This document shows positions 38,015 through 48,493 of a stretch of DNA of 64,000 nt, one piece after another. Below the pieces are notes generated by a model. That model had not been told where the DNA came from. It saw nothing but the letters and a program-made list of their open reading frames with translations, and did not search any database. The position numbers and the translations under genes were made by a program. This DNA is from AC-43 sp963728855 (GTDB lineage: Bacteria > Actinomycetota > Actinomycetes > Mycobacteriales > Micromonosporaceae): NCBI GenBank assembly GCA_963728855.1, contig CAVSLN010000012.1:248001-312000 (forward strand). The letters are read 5' to 3'. How positions within the stretch are numbered: the first letter of the stretch is position 1; each line of letters starts with the position of its first letter.

Positions 38015-40630
38015 ATGACCCGCCGCCTGCTGCTGCTCGGCCTCGCCGTGGTGCTGGTGGCCGCCGGCTGCACCTCTCGTCCGGATGCGACCCCGGCGCC
38101 GGCGCCGACCGCGACCGGGCTGACCGGCGCGCCGGGCCGGACGGCCGTCATCAGCGGCTGGCAGATCCAGGACAGCGCAAAGGTTTCCGAGCCGGGATCG
38201 CAGATCTCCCAGCCCGGCTTCGGCGCGGCCGGTTGGCGGTCCGTACCGGCCCGCTCGACGGTCCTGGCCGGGCTGGTGCACGCGGGTGCGTACCAGGACG
38301 TGTTCACCTCGACCCGGCTCCAGCAGGTGGACGCCGCACAGTTCCGCCGCCCGTGGTGGTACCGCGCCACGTTCACCGCGGCCGAGGTGAAGGTGCCGCT
38401 GCACACCGTGCTGCACCTGGCCGGGGTCATCCCGCGCGCGGACGTGTGGCTCAACGGCTCGCGGGTCGGCACGGTCGCCGGCGCCCACAACGCGACGGAT
38501 ATCGACGTCACGCGTTGGGTGAACTCCGGCCTGAACGCGCTCGCGCTGCGCGTCCCGCCCGCCGACCCCAAGGCGGACCTGGCCATCGGCTGGATCGACT
38601 GGAACCCCTGGCCGCCGGACAACAACATGGGCGTCTGGCAGGACGTGACCCTGCACCAGAGCGGCCCGGTGACACTGTCCGACCTGCGGGTCACCACCGC
38701 GCTCGCGCTGCCGGACCTCGGCTCGGCGGACGTCACGGCGAAGGTCGACGTGCACAACAACTCCGATGCGTCGACGACGGTAGCGGTCTCGGGCTCGCTG
38801 GCCGACGTCTCCGTCGGGCAGGCCGTGACCGTCGCGCCGAAGGCGACCGCGACGGCCACCGTCACGGCCCACGTCGCCAAGCCGAAGGTGTGGTGGCCGG
38901 CGCCGCTGGGCGCTCACCCGCTCTACCGGGCCGCCCTCACCGCGACCCTCGGGGGTACGGCCTCGGACTCCCTCGCCACCACGTTCGGCATCCGCGACGT
39001 GAAGTCCACAGTGGACAGTTCCGGGCACCGGGTGTTCACCGTCAACGGGCGCGACGTGCTGGTCCGGGGCGGCGGCTGGGCGTCGGACATGTTCCTGCGT
39101 ACCGACCTCACCCGGCTGCGCAAGCAGTTCGACATCGTACGCGACCTCGGGCTCAACGCGATCCGGATGGAAGGCAAGCTGGAGACCGACGAGTTCTACG
39201 ACCTCGCCGACGAGTACGGGATCCTGCTGCTGCCCGGCTGGGAGTGCTGCGACAAGTGGGCCGGGTACGTGCCCGGCTCGGAGAGCCGGAAGTGGACGGA
39301 CGCGGACTACCAGCTCGCTGCTTCGTCGATGAGCGCCGTCGCTCGCCGGATCCGGAACCATCCCAGCGTGCTGGCCTACCTGGTCGGCAGCGACGACGCA
39401 CCCGACGACCGGCTGGAGTCCGCCTACCTCGACGCGCTGCACGCGGCCGACTGGCCCGACCCGGTCATCTCCTCCGCCTCGGCGAAGAAGTCGCCGCGGC
39501 TGGGTACGTCCGGGATGAAGATGGACGGCCCGTACGACTGGGTGCCGCCGAACTACTGGTACGGCGACCGGCTCGGCGCCGCGTACGGGTTCGCCTCCGA
39601 GCTGTCGGCCGGGCCGGACGTACCCGGCCTGGACAGCCTGCGCGCCATGCTCGGCGACGCCGAGCGCGACGCGCTGTGGCGCGCGCCGGACACCGCCCAG
39701 TACCACGCCGGCGCGCCGACCGGACAGTTCGCCAAGCTCAAGCTCTTTGACGCGGCGCTGTCCGCCCGCTACGGCCGGCCGGGCAGCCTGGAGCAGTACG
39801 CGCAGCAGGCGCAGCTCGCCGACTACGAGAACATCCGGGCCCAGTTCGAGGCGTACGCGGCCCGGATGGACCGGCCGACCAACCCGAGCACCGGCGTCAT
39901 CTACTGGATGCTCAACAACGCCTGGCCCTCGCTGCTCTGGCACCTGTACGGGTACGACCTCGTACCGTCGGCCGGCGCGTACGCGACGAAGAAGGCCAAC
40001 GAACCGCTGCACGTGCTCTGGCAGTACGACGCCGGGGCGGTGACGCTGGTGAACCAGGGCCCGTCGGATGTCACCGGCCTCACCGTGACGGCAACGGTGT
40101 CCACTGTGGACGGTGTGGAGCGGGTCAGCCGCAGCGTGTCCGACCTCTCGGTCGGCTCGCTGCGCACCGCCGCGGTCCTGTCCCTCCCGAAGCAGAGCGG
40201 CCTGTTTCTCGTCAGGCTGACGCTCAATGACCGCGCCGGCAAGGAGCTGGACCGCAACGTGTACTGGTGGTCCGGCCCGGGCGACCAGCTCGACTGGGCC
40301 GGCTCCGACTGGTACTACACGCCGGTCAGCCGGTACGCCGACCTGTCCGGCCTGATGCGCATGGCTCCCGCGACGCTGCGCGTGACGGCCCGGCCGGGCG
40401 GGGACGGGACGACCGTGGTCACGCTGAAGAACACCGGGTCGCGCATCGCGTTCTTCGTCGAGGCGAGCCTGCGGGACGGGTCCGGGGCGCCGGTCGCGCC
40501 GGTCGGCTGGTCGGACAACGAGGTGTCGCTGTGGCCGGGGGAGTCGCTGACCCTGACGGCGTCGGCTGCCGGGAAGTCCGTTCAGGTGGCCGGGGTCAAC
40601 GTACCGATGGCGAAGGTACCGGTGGGGTAG
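38015..40630 (+). CDS. GH2 exo-beta-D-glucosaminidase-like lipoprotein
   Basis: The 871-residue protein has a lipoprotein signal (LLLLGLAVVLVAAGCTS). A GH2 sugar-binding domain (PWWYRATFTAAEV), an Ig-like domain and a TIM barrel follow. Barrel motifs match exo-beta-D-glucosaminidases of the CsxA group: RMEGKLETDEFYDLADEYGI, LLPGWECCDKW, VLAYLVGSDDAPDD, GMKMDGPYDWVPPNYWYG and ASELSAGPDVP with the probable nucleophile Glu. Such enzymes remove glucosamine from the non-reducing end of chitosan oligomers. The acid/base Glu is not certain by eye. It is the last gene of the ROK-controlled operon and would act on the cell surface, feeding the importer. Two TCCACWGTGGA palindromes lie inside (39004, 40099). 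Confidence 0.85.
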   Translation: MTRRLLLLGLAVVLVAAGCTSRPDATPAPAPTATGLTGAPGRTAVISGWQIQDSAKVSEPGSQISQPGFGAAGWRSVPARSTVLAGLVHAGAYQDVFTSTRLQQVDAAQFRRPWWYRATFTAAEVKVPLHTVLHLAGVIPRADVWLNGSRVGTVAGAHNATDIDVTRWVNSGLNALALRVPPADPKADLAIGWIDWNPWPPDNNMGVWQDVTLHQSGPVTLSDLRVTTALALPDLGSADVTAKVDVHNNSDASTTVAVSGSLADVSVGQAVTVAPKATATATVTAHVAKPKVWWPAPLGAHPLYRAALTATLGGTASDSLATTFGIRDVKSTVDSSGHRVFTVNGRDVLVRGGGWASDMFLRTDLTRLRKQFDIVRDLGLNAIRMEGKLETDEFYDLADEYGILLLPGWECCDKWAGYVPGSESRKWTDADYQLAASSMSAVARRIRNHPSVLAYLVGSDDAPDDRLESAYLDALHAADWPDPVISSASAKKSPRLGTSGMKMDGPYDWVPPNYWYGDRLGAAYGFASELSAGPDVPGLDSLRAMLGDAERDALWRAPDTAQYHAGAPTGQFAKLKLFDAALSARYGRPGSLEQYAQQAQLADYENIRAQFEAYAARMDRPTNPSTGVIYWMLNNAWPSLLWHLYGYDLVPSAGAYATKKANEPLHVLWQYDAGAVTLVNQGPSDVTGLTVTATVSTVDGVERVSRSVSDLSVGSLRTAAVLSLPKQSGLFLVRLTLNDRAGKELDRNVYWWSGPGDQLDWAGSDWYYTPVSRYADLSGLMRMAPATLRVTARPGGDGTTVVTLKNTGSRIAFFVEASLRDGSGAPVAPVGWSDNEVSLWPGESLTLTASAAGKSVQVAGVNVPMAKVPVG

Positions 40631-40653
40631 GGCCGGGCGCCCGGCGGCTGCCG

Positions 40654-41268
40654 CTAGCCCGAAGCCGAGCGGGGCGGGCGGGGCGGATGGCCGCCGTCCC
40701 GCTCGGCCATGTCGAGCATCTGCTCCACCGCCTCGATCTGGACGCAGACGAACTCCACGTACCCACCCTCGCCGTGCAGCGCCTGGCGGAACCGGTGCAG
40801 CAGGCTCGGATCGATGGAGCGCAGGGTGAACATGTGGATCTCGGTGATGTCCAGCCGCCGGTTGAACTCGTCGACCGCGGTCCGCCACTCGTAGAGCGCC
40901 TGCACCCGGCCGGGGTCGCCGGGCGCGGCGAGGGCACCGCTGATCAGCGCGGTCTGCACCGCGGTGGCGACCAGGCGGGGGTACACCATCCGGCGTACCG
41001 ACGTGAGGCTGCCCAACACCGTGAAGGTGTCCAGGATCTCCCGGTTCTTGGCCAGCTCGTGGCGGATCGCGCGCAGGGCCCGTACCCGCCGTTCGCGCGC
41101 CGCCGCCCAGCGCTCGGCGGGGATCCCGGCGACCGCCGCGAGAAGCGCGAACACGTTGGCCGCCGCTTCGAACCCGGGCCTGGGCGACTGCCACCACCAC
41201 GAGACCGACATCAGGAGGCCCAGGATCAGGCAGGCACCGGTGACCGCGCTGATGCTCCGGCGCAGCAT
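40654..41268 (-). CDS. two-helix membrane protein, unrecognised
   Basis: The 204-residue product has two membrane helices at the N-terminus (SAVTGACLILGLLMSVSWWW and AAANVFALLAAVAGI) and a cytoplasmic helical domain (residues about 55-200: RRVRALRAIRHELAKNREIL, VEFVCVQIEAVEQMLDMAER). It starts 10 bases after the end of the methyltransferase gene upstream on the same strand, so the two are probably co-transcribed. No family is recognised. It resembles small cytoplasmic-domain membrane proteins seen beside effector or signalling genes, but nothing specific can be claimed. Confidence 0.7.
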   Translation of the reverse strand: MLRRSISAVTGACLILGLLMSVSWWWQSPRPGFEAAANVFALLAAVAGIPAERWAAARERRVRALRAIRHELAKNREILDTFTVLGSLTSVRRMVYPRLVATAVQTALISGALAAPGDPGRVQALYEWRTAVDEFNRRLDITEIHMFTLRSIDPSLLHRFRQALHGEGGYVEFVCVQIEAVEQMLDMAERDGGHPPRPPRSASG

Positions 41269-41278
41269 CTGTGTGCCG

Positions 41279-42451
41279 CTATCGTCGGATCGTGGCCTTG
41301 GGCCAGATCTCCTCGGCGACGGTCGTGACCGGCGCTGGCGGTGCGGCGGTGGTGGCCGCCTCCAGGAGCGCGACGTCGAGCCCGAACTGGGCGGGCCGGA
41401 CCCGCCGGCCGTCCAGCGCGGCGATCGCCGGCCGTGCCGGGGTCAGGCCGGCCCGGGCGATCAGATCGTCGATCCCGGCGCGGGTGTACTTGCGGCTGAG
41501 CGTGACCCGGATGCTCTCGTTCTCCCGGAACTCCACCTGGGCCCGGTTCGGCAGCACGATCTGCACCGGACCGCCGGTCCGGTTGACGTAGTGCGCCTCG
41601 ATCCGCAGCCCGCGGTCGTCCTCGGGTTCGACCCGGATGTCCACGAAGTGGGTATCGATCTTCAGGTCCGTGTTCTGGGCGAGCGCGCTGGTCGCGTGGA
41701 CCCGGTAGGGCTCGCTGTTGGCGTACTCCTGGGCGGCCTTGCGGATGGCCAGCTCGTCGAGCGAGCGGGTGGTCGCCACCTCGAGCAGCAGCCGGTCCTG
41801 CGGGCGCAGCAGCTCGGTCAGTAAGGTCAGCAGCTCCACGTCATCGTCGGTGTTGGCCACGGTGTTGCCGATCAGGCCGTACAGGATCGGGTCGTCGCCG
41901 AGCAGCCGGTGCAGCAGGTCCTTGAGCTCGGAGACGTTGTCGCCGACCGAGAAGTCCAGGTGGATCGGCAGCAACCGCTTGCCGTACCGCGGGTCCTTGA
42001 GCGACTGTTCGGTGCCGACGTGCAGCATCTCCACGCTCAGGTCGATCGGTACGTAGAGCAGGTCGGGGTGCCACTCCTGCAGGTCGTTGAGCACCACCCG
42101 GTCCTTCTGGCCGTCGCCCACGCCGAAGCTCACGTAGTGGAAGCGCTGGCCTTTGAGCGCGGCGGCGATCGGGTTCCAGTGCCGGGGGAAGCTCTGGATG
42201 CCCTCCCGCATCACCGGGTAGAACAGGTCGTGGCAGGCGTTGACCCAGTCGATCGCCGGCCCGACGCCCAGGTAGGAGAACTTGGTCTCGATCTTCTTGT
42301 TGTCGCCCGTGTCGACGTCGCCCTGCAGGCCCTGGATCAGCTCGAACAGCCGGGCGTGTGGCGGCTCCCCGCCCAGGGTGATCGACCAGTGCGTGGTCTC
42401 GCCGAAGCTCAGCGCCTCTTCCAGCCGCTGCAGCAGGCTGTGATCCGTCAT
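41279..42451 (-). CDS. EgtD-like (histidine-specific) SAM methyltransferase domain protein
   Basis: The 390-residue protein has a Methyltransf_33-like fold: ETKFSYLGVGPAIDWVNACH, HYVSFGVGDGQKDRVVLNDL (SAM-binding Gly-rich loop), LLYVPIDLSVEMLHVG and LYGLIGNTVANTDDDVELLT, which corresponds to the GS(T)xGN region of EgtD. The C-terminal third has HYVNRTGGPVQIVLPNRAQV and RVTLSRKYTRAGIDDLIARA, as in ergothioneine methyltransferases. No EgtB, EgtC or EgtE gene is nearby and the N-terminus differs from classical EgtD, so the substrate may be another amino acid or peptide. It appears paired with the membrane protein downstream. Confidence 0.75.
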   Translation of the reverse strand: MTDHSLLQRLEEALSFGETTHWSITLGGEPPHARLFELIQGLQGDVDTGDNKKIETKFSYLGVGPAIDWVNACHDLFYPVMREGIQSFPRHWNPIAAALKGQRFHYVSFGVGDGQKDRVVLNDLQEWHPDLLYVPIDLSVEMLHVGTEQSLKDPRYGKRLLPIHLDFSVGDNVSELKDLLHRLLGDDPILYGLIGNTVANTDDDVELLTLLTELLRPQDRLLLEVATTRSLDELAIRKAAQEYANSEPYRVHATSALAQNTDLKIDTHFVDIRVEPEDDRGLRIEAHYVNRTGGPVQIVLPNRAQVEFRENESIRVTLSRKYTRAGIDDLIARAGLTPARPAIAALDGRRVRPAQFGLDVALLEAATTAAPPAPVTTVAEEIWPKATIRR

Positions 42452-42582
42452 CCCTACCCCCGACCTTCTGGAGCCCGAGGTTACGACACGAGCACAAGGC
42501 GTGTCGATGGGCGCCGGTCACCCTGCCGCCCGCAGCTTGCGCAGCCCGTATAAGAGCGGGTACTGGCTTGCCGCCTGAGGGC

Positions 42583-43809
42583 TCAGGCGACGAACTGGTT
42601 CTGCACGAACGTCAGGATCATCACGCCCTGCAGGGCGAGCGCCACCATCAGGTACGTCCGGTCGAAGGTGGCGCTGCGCCCCATCCGGGCCAGCACCATG
42701 AAGACCGGCGGGCACTCCAGCGCGAAGCGCCACATCGAGCTGAGCGGGTAGTCGGCGTGGATCGGGCTGACCACCGGCATGAGGATGTCCAGGGCGGAGA
42801 ACAGCACGAGGTAACCGGTACCCGGACCGAGCCGCCACGGCCCGTGCACGGCGAGGTAGAGCAGGGCGGCGACGCCGAGCAGCGTGGCCAGGTTGATGAC
42901 GTTGCGGACGGTGGCGGGGGACAGCGGCGCCCGGCTCTGCCCGATCAGCCGCGCGACGTCAACCAGCGTGTCCCACGGCGCGGCGAAGCCGGAGCGGAAC
43001 CAGACCGCCTGCGCGTGCTGGAAGTACAGCGGGTCCCCGAACGAGTGCCAGCAGTAGGCCGCGAAGCCGACCAGGCCCAGCGGGGCGAGCGCCACGCCGA
43101 GCAGGTCGACCCGGATCCGCCGGTACGCGAAGCCGCGCTGCCGCAGGTACTCGTAGCCGAACACGACGGCGAGCAGGGCACCGGCGAGGCGGGTACCGCT
43201 GGCCAGCCCGGCCAGCGCACCGGCCAGCCACCAGCGCTGCCGGCGCATCGCGTACAGCGAGCCCACCGCGAGCGCCAGGAACAGCGACTCGTTGTACGCC
43301 GCGGCGAGGAAGAACCCGGTCGGGAACGCGATGAGGTAGAAGGTGGTACGCCGGGCCAGCTCGGCACCGTGCAGCTCGGCGGTGAACCGGTGTACCACCA
43401 CCAGCGCCCCGTAGCAGGCCAGCAGCGAGACGATCAGCGCGGCCTCGAACGCGCCACCGGGCAGCACCGGGTTCACCGCCGCCACGAGCAACGGGTACAG
43501 CGGGAAGAACACCCCGCTGCGCCCGTCCAGGTGGTACCCGGACTCGGCGATCATCACGTACCAGGTGGTGTCCCAGCGGTGCCAGTGGGAAAGGGCGCCC
43601 TGGAACGTCAGCGGCGCCTCGCGCACCTGCTCGAACGGCAGCCACGCGACGACCGTCACGAGTACGTAGACGGCCACCGCCGCGAGCCAGGTCCACAGCG
43701 CGAACCGCAGCGAGTCCCGCCAGCGTACGGGCGGCGGCTCGCCGGACGGCTCAGGGGGCGGCGCGGTCGCGGCGGAGTCCGCCCGCGGCTCGGTGCTGAC
43801 CTCCGTCAT
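42583..43809 (-). CDS. PIG-V-type mannosyltransferase, integral membrane
   Basis: The 408-residue protein has a cytoplasmic Pro-rich N-terminus and about ten membrane helices. The motif HWHRWDTTWYVMIAESGYH, with the catalytic-type Asp of GT-C enzymes, and FFPLYPLLVAAVN identify the PIG-V/mannosyltransferase family, as does the later NESLFLALAVGSLYAMRRQR. Such bacterial enzymes transfer mannose from polyprenyl-phosphate mannose to surface glycans or proteins. It is monocistronic and next to trehalose synthase on the same strand with 28 bases between. The ATG at 43809 is taken as the start; a GTG three codons upstream is possible. Confidence 0.85.
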   Translation of the reverse strand: MTEVSTEPRADSAATAPPPEPSGEPPPVRWRDSLRFALWTWLAAVAVYVLVTVVAWLPFEQVREAPLTFQGALSHWHRWDTTWYVMIAESGYHLDGRSGVFFPLYPLLVAAVNPVLPGGAFEAALIVSLLACYGALVVVHRFTAELHGAELARRTTFYLIAFPTGFFLAAAYNESLFLALAVGSLYAMRRQRWWLAGALAGLASGTRLAGALLAVVFGYEYLRQRGFAYRRIRVDLLGVALAPLGLVGFAAYCWHSFGDPLYFQHAQAVWFRSGFAAPWDTLVDVARLIGQSRAPLSPATVRNVINLATLLGVAALLYLAVHGPWRLGPGTGYLVLFSALDILMPVVSPIHADYPLSSMWRFALECPPVFMVLARMGRSATFDRTYLMVALALQGVMILTFVQNQFVA

Positions 43810-43837
43810 GGGGCTCAACGTAGCCGCTCGGGCCGCC

Positions 43838-45622
<1,785 letters not shown>

Positions 45623-45804
45623 CCGACCTCTCCTTGCGATTGGCGTGGGAACTGGGCCCCCGGCGCCCAGGCTCCGTCGCCCGCCCGTGTTCGGCCCTTC
45701 GGTGTTCTAGTAATACGGCACCGTACCCCTGACCGGGTCACGCGCGAACGGTCTGATTGCGGCCACGGACGGACAGCCCTGGCTACCGGGTCGGTCGGTC
45801 CGCC

Positions 45805-45884
45805 AGCCGCGCAGCCTGCCGGAGCGGCTGCAGTCAGCTCTGTCAGCCGCGCAGCCTGTCGGAGCGGCTGCAGTCAGCTCTGTC
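45805..45884. repeat. two tandem 40-nt copies of the AGCCGC...GCGGCT repeat
   Basis: AGCCGCGCAGCCTGCCGGAG (45805) and AGCCGCGCAGCCTGTCGGAG (45845) begin two 40-base units that differ at one position. They are the reverse orientation of the 13561 repeats. The last bases of the second unit supply the stop codon of the MarR-GNAT gene (TCAGCGGG on the plus strand). The repeat fills most of the gap between that gene and treS. Confidence 0.92.
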
Positions 45885-46788
45885 AGCGGGATGGGGAGTC
45901 GACCAGGTCGAGGGTCTTCTCGAACCAGTGGTGGGCGTAGGGCTCGTCGTTGAACGCGGCCACCTCGCCGTACCCGGTGGCGCGGTAGAGCCCGATCGCC
46001 TCGGTGAGCGCGCGGTTGGTCTCCAGGCGCAGGGTCCGGGCGCCGTGGGCCGCGGCCCGCGCCTCCAGCTCGGCGAGCAGCCGCCGGCCCAGCCCTAGCC
46101 CTCGGACCTGCGGCGCGACCCACATGCGTCTGATCTCCGTCGGCGCGCCGTCGTGGTACCTGAGCGCGCCGCAGCCGACCGGTTCGTCGTGCAGCGTGGC
46201 CACCAGCAGCAGGCCCGCCGGGGGCGTGAGGTCCGTGTCGTCCGCGGGCCGGCCGCGGGCCGGGTCGAAGCCGCCGTCGAAGCGGTGCGCGAGCTCGGTG
46301 AAGTACGACCGCAGGCAGTGGCGCGCGGGCGGATGGTGCGGGTCGGTGGCGGCGACGTGCACCATCGACGCGTTGAGCAGCCGCTCGACCTCGGCCATGG
46401 CCGCGACGAGGCGGTCGCGTTGCCGGCCGCTGAGCGGGTGGAGGATCGCCGTGGCCCGCTCGTCGGCGCGCCGGTCCAGTTCGGCGCGCTCGGCCAGGCC
46501 GGCCGGGGTCAGCCGCGCCGTCCGGACCCGCCCGTCGTCGTGGTCGGCGTCGACCACCACGAGCCCGTCGGCCTCCAGCGCCCGCAGCAGCCGGCTCACG
46601 TACCCGGAGTCGAGGTCGAGCCGCGAACGCAGCTCCCGTACCCGGCGTCCGCCGGTACCGATCTCCCACAGCAGGCGCGCCTGCCCGAGCGGGCGAGCGC
46701 GGGACAGGAACGTGTCGTCGAGCGCACCGACTCGCTGGGTGACGGTCCGGTTGAACCGCCGCACCTGATCGACCAGGGCCGCGTCCAT
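45883..46788 (-). CDS. MarR-GNAT fusion protein
   Basis: The 301-residue protein has a MarR winged-helix domain (residues 1-140: LVDQVRRFNRTVTQRVGALD, LRSRLDLDSGYVSRLLRALE, DHDDGRVRTARLTPAG) and a GNAT acetyltransferase domain (about 165-300: IRRMWVAPQVRGLGLGRRLL with the acetyl-CoA P-loop, then TLRLETNRALTEAIGLYRAT). Such fusions sense a small molecule or acetylate a target while controlling neighbouring genes. The start is the ATG at 46788. A perfect 14-base palindrome four bases upstream overlaps the ribosome site and strongly suggests autoregulation. Its stop codon lies in the 40-nt repeat. Confidence 0.9.
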   Translation of the reverse strand: MDAALVDQVRRFNRTVTQRVGALDDTFLSRARPLGQARLLWEIGTGGRRVRELRSRLDLDSGYVSRLLRALEADGLVVVDADHDDGRVRTARLTPAGLAERAELDRRADERATAILHPLSGRQRDRLVAAMAEVERLLNASMVHVAATDPHHPPARHCLRSYFTELAHRFDGGFDPARGRPADDTDLTPPAGLLLVATLHDEPVGCGALRYHDGAPTEIRRMWVAPQVRGLGLGRRLLAELEARAAAHGARTLRLETNRALTEAIGLYRATGYGEVAAFNDEPYAHHWFEKTLDLVDSPSR

Positions 46789-46791
46789 TCC

Positions 46792-46805
46792 CTGACTATA
46801 GTCAG
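46792..46805. promoter_or_regulatory. MarR operator palindrome
   Basis: CTGACTATAGTCAG is a perfect palindrome directly upstream of the MarR-GNAT start. The core TGACTATAGTCA resembles MarR-family sites. Binding would cover the ribosome-binding region and perhaps the promoter. Confidence 0.75.
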
Positions 46806-47076
46806 AGAACCGTCGGCTGCCCGTCCTGCCGGCTCGGTTGAACCGCCCGCCGCCCGTACTCGTGTGTGGGGTGTTCCTGTCCACCGACGCGGACACCGGA
46901 GGCCCCCAGCTAGTGACCCGCCGGGCGGCGCGCCGGGCGGCAATGACGAAGGCGAATGGATGAGTGGGTACGCTGTGGCGGTCCGGCTGCCGGCAACGGT
47001 GGGCCGGCCGCCGGCCCGACCGGCCGATCTGGTAAGCAGTACGGCGAACCGACCGTCGCGTCCGGGGAGGGCATCA

Positions 47077-47628
47077 GTGAGCATCGCAGACCTGTGGTCG
47101 CGACGCGCAGCCGAGCCGCCCAGCGACGAGGCCCTGATCCGTACCCTCTACCAGGAGCACGGCCGCAGCCTGCTGGCGTACACGACCCGGCTCACCGGGG
47201 ACCGGATGGCCGCCGAGGACGTGGTGCAGGAGACGCTGCTGCGGGCCTGGAAGCACGCCTCGGCGATGCTCAACGAGAAGGGCTCGGTACGGGGCTGGCT
47301 GCTCACCGTGGCCCGCAACATCGTCACCGACCGGGCCCGGGCCCGGGCCGCCCGGCCCGCCGAGGTCGCCGAGTCGCCGGCCACCCCACCCATCGAGCGC
47401 GATCACTCGCAGGGCGTGGTGGACACGATGGCCGTACTCGGCGCGCTGGACAAGCTGTCCGCCGAGCACCGCGAGGTCATCGTCGAGCTCTACTACCGGG
47501 ACCGTACGGTGGCGGAGACCGCCGAGGTGCTGGGCGTCCCGCCGGGCACGGTCAAGTCCAGGTCCTACTACGCGCTGCGGGCTCTGCGCGGCGTGCTCGG
47601 CGACGGCGTGCGTGAGGCGGTGACCTGA
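47077..47628 (+). CDS. ECF RNA polymerase sigma factor
   Basis: The 183-residue protein has sigma region 2 (LYQEHGRSLLAYTTRLTGDR, MAAEDVVQETLLRAWKHA) and region 4 (LDKLSAEHREVIVELYYRDR, TVAETAEVLGVPPGTVKSRS, YYALRALRGVLG). The GTG at 47077 has GGGGAGGG seven bases upstream. It is followed after one base by a zf-HC2 protein, its probable anti-sigma factor, as in the SigL/SigK-like actinobacterial groups. It likely drives its own operon from the 150-base leader upstream. Confidence 0.95.
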   Translation: MSIADLWSRRAAEPPSDEALIRTLYQEHGRSLLAYTTRLTGDRMAAEDVVQETLLRAWKHASAMLNEKGSVRGWLLTVARNIVTDRARARAARPAEVAESPATPPIERDHSQGVVDTMAVLGALDKLSAEHREVIVELYYRDRTVAETAEVLGVPPGTVKSRSYYALRALRGVLGDGVREAVT

Positions 47629-47629
47629 G

Positions 47630-48331
47630 ATGGAGCACGATCGTTCCCCGTTGGCCGCCTACGCCCTGGGCGCGCTGGACGACGGCGAGAAGCGTGAGTT
47701 CGACGCGCACCTGGCCAGCTGTGCCGAGTGCCGGGCCGAGCTGGAAGACTTGGCGGCGTTAGAGGCCGCCCTCGGCGAGGTACCGCCGGAGGCCTTTATC
47801 GAGGGTCCGCCCGAGGGCGGCGACCTGCTGCTGCGGCGCACCCTGCGGGCCGCGCGGGCGGAGCGTTCCCGGACCGTCCGGCCGCGCCGGCTGCTGGTCG
47901 CGGCCGGTGTCGCGGCGCTCCTGGCGGTGTCGCTGGGCGGTGGCGTGCTGATGGGCCGCGGGACCGCGCCGACGGTCCAGGCCGGAGCGCCGCCGTCGAG
48001 CGCCTCGCCGGCGGCGAGCTCACCGGCCGCCCGGGTCGCGTCGGGTAAGAACCCGAAGACGGGCGCCGCGATGACGGTCGCGCTGACCCCGGCCGCCGGC
48101 TGGGTGCGGGTCCACGTGAAGGTCGACGGGGTACCGGCCGGCAAGCGATGCGTGCTCCAGGTGGTCCCGCGCAGCGGTGCCCCGGTCGTCGCGGGGAGCT
48201 GGCTGGTCTCGCCGAACGGGGAGAAGCAGGGGACGACCCTCGACGGCGCCGCCCTGGTCGCGCCGAACGACGTCGCCTCGGTGGACGTGGTGACCACGGA
48301 CGGGCAGAAGCTGGTCTCCGTACCGGTGTGA
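47630..48331 (+). CDS. zf-HC2 anti-sigma factor
   Basis: The 233-residue protein has an N-terminal anti-sigma zinc domain with the H-x3-C-x2-C motif in FDAHLASCAECRAELEDLAA. One membrane helix follows at about residues 86-105 (LLVAAGVAALLAVSLGGGVL), then an extracellular anti-sigma-K-like domain (VRVHVKVDGVPAGKRCVLQV, then VVAGSWLVS). It should hold the ECF sigma factor at the membrane until a signal outside the cell or on the zinc site frees it. The ATG at 47630 starts one base after the sigma stop. Confidence 0.92.
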   Translation: MEHDRSPLAAYALGALDDGEKREFDAHLASCAECRAELEDLAALEAALGEVPPEAFIEGPPEGGDLLLRRTLRAARAERSRTVRPRRLLVAAGVAALLAVSLGGGVLMGRGTAPTVQAGAPPSSASPAASSPAARVASGKNPKTGAAMTVALTPAAGWVRVHVKVDGVPAGKRCVLQVVPRSGAPVVAGSWLVSPNGEKQGTTLDGAALVAPNDVASVDVVTTDGQKLVSVPV

Positions 48332-48370
48332 CGGTGATCTCACCGTTCCGGGTCGCCCATCGGCCCGGCG

Positions 48371-48493
48371 CTACTTCTTGCCGAACATCCACCGGATCGC
48401 GACGATCAGCAGAGCCGCCCCGACCACCAGCCCGGTCAGCTTCACGCCGGGCAGGTCCTGGGGGTCGCGCGCGAGCGGCAGCAAGGCGAGCAT
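48371..48493 (-). CDS. 40-residue membrane peptide
   Basis: Minus-strand reading: MLALLPLARDPQDLPGVKLT then GLVVGAALLIVAIRWMFGKK and TAG. It has one clear membrane helix with a basic end. The ribosome site is weak. It sits alone, convergent with the anti-sigma gene. The call rests on the clean helix and typical codon use. Confidence 0.5.
   Translation of the reverse strand: MLALLPLARDPQDLPGVKLTGLVVGAALLIVAIRWMFGKK

Noticed and set aside
46870..47076. Upstream extension of the ECF sigma factor gene
   Set aside because: The frame is open to about 46153 but is antisense of the MarR-GNAT gene; the GTG at 47077 has a strong ribosome site and gives the normal length.
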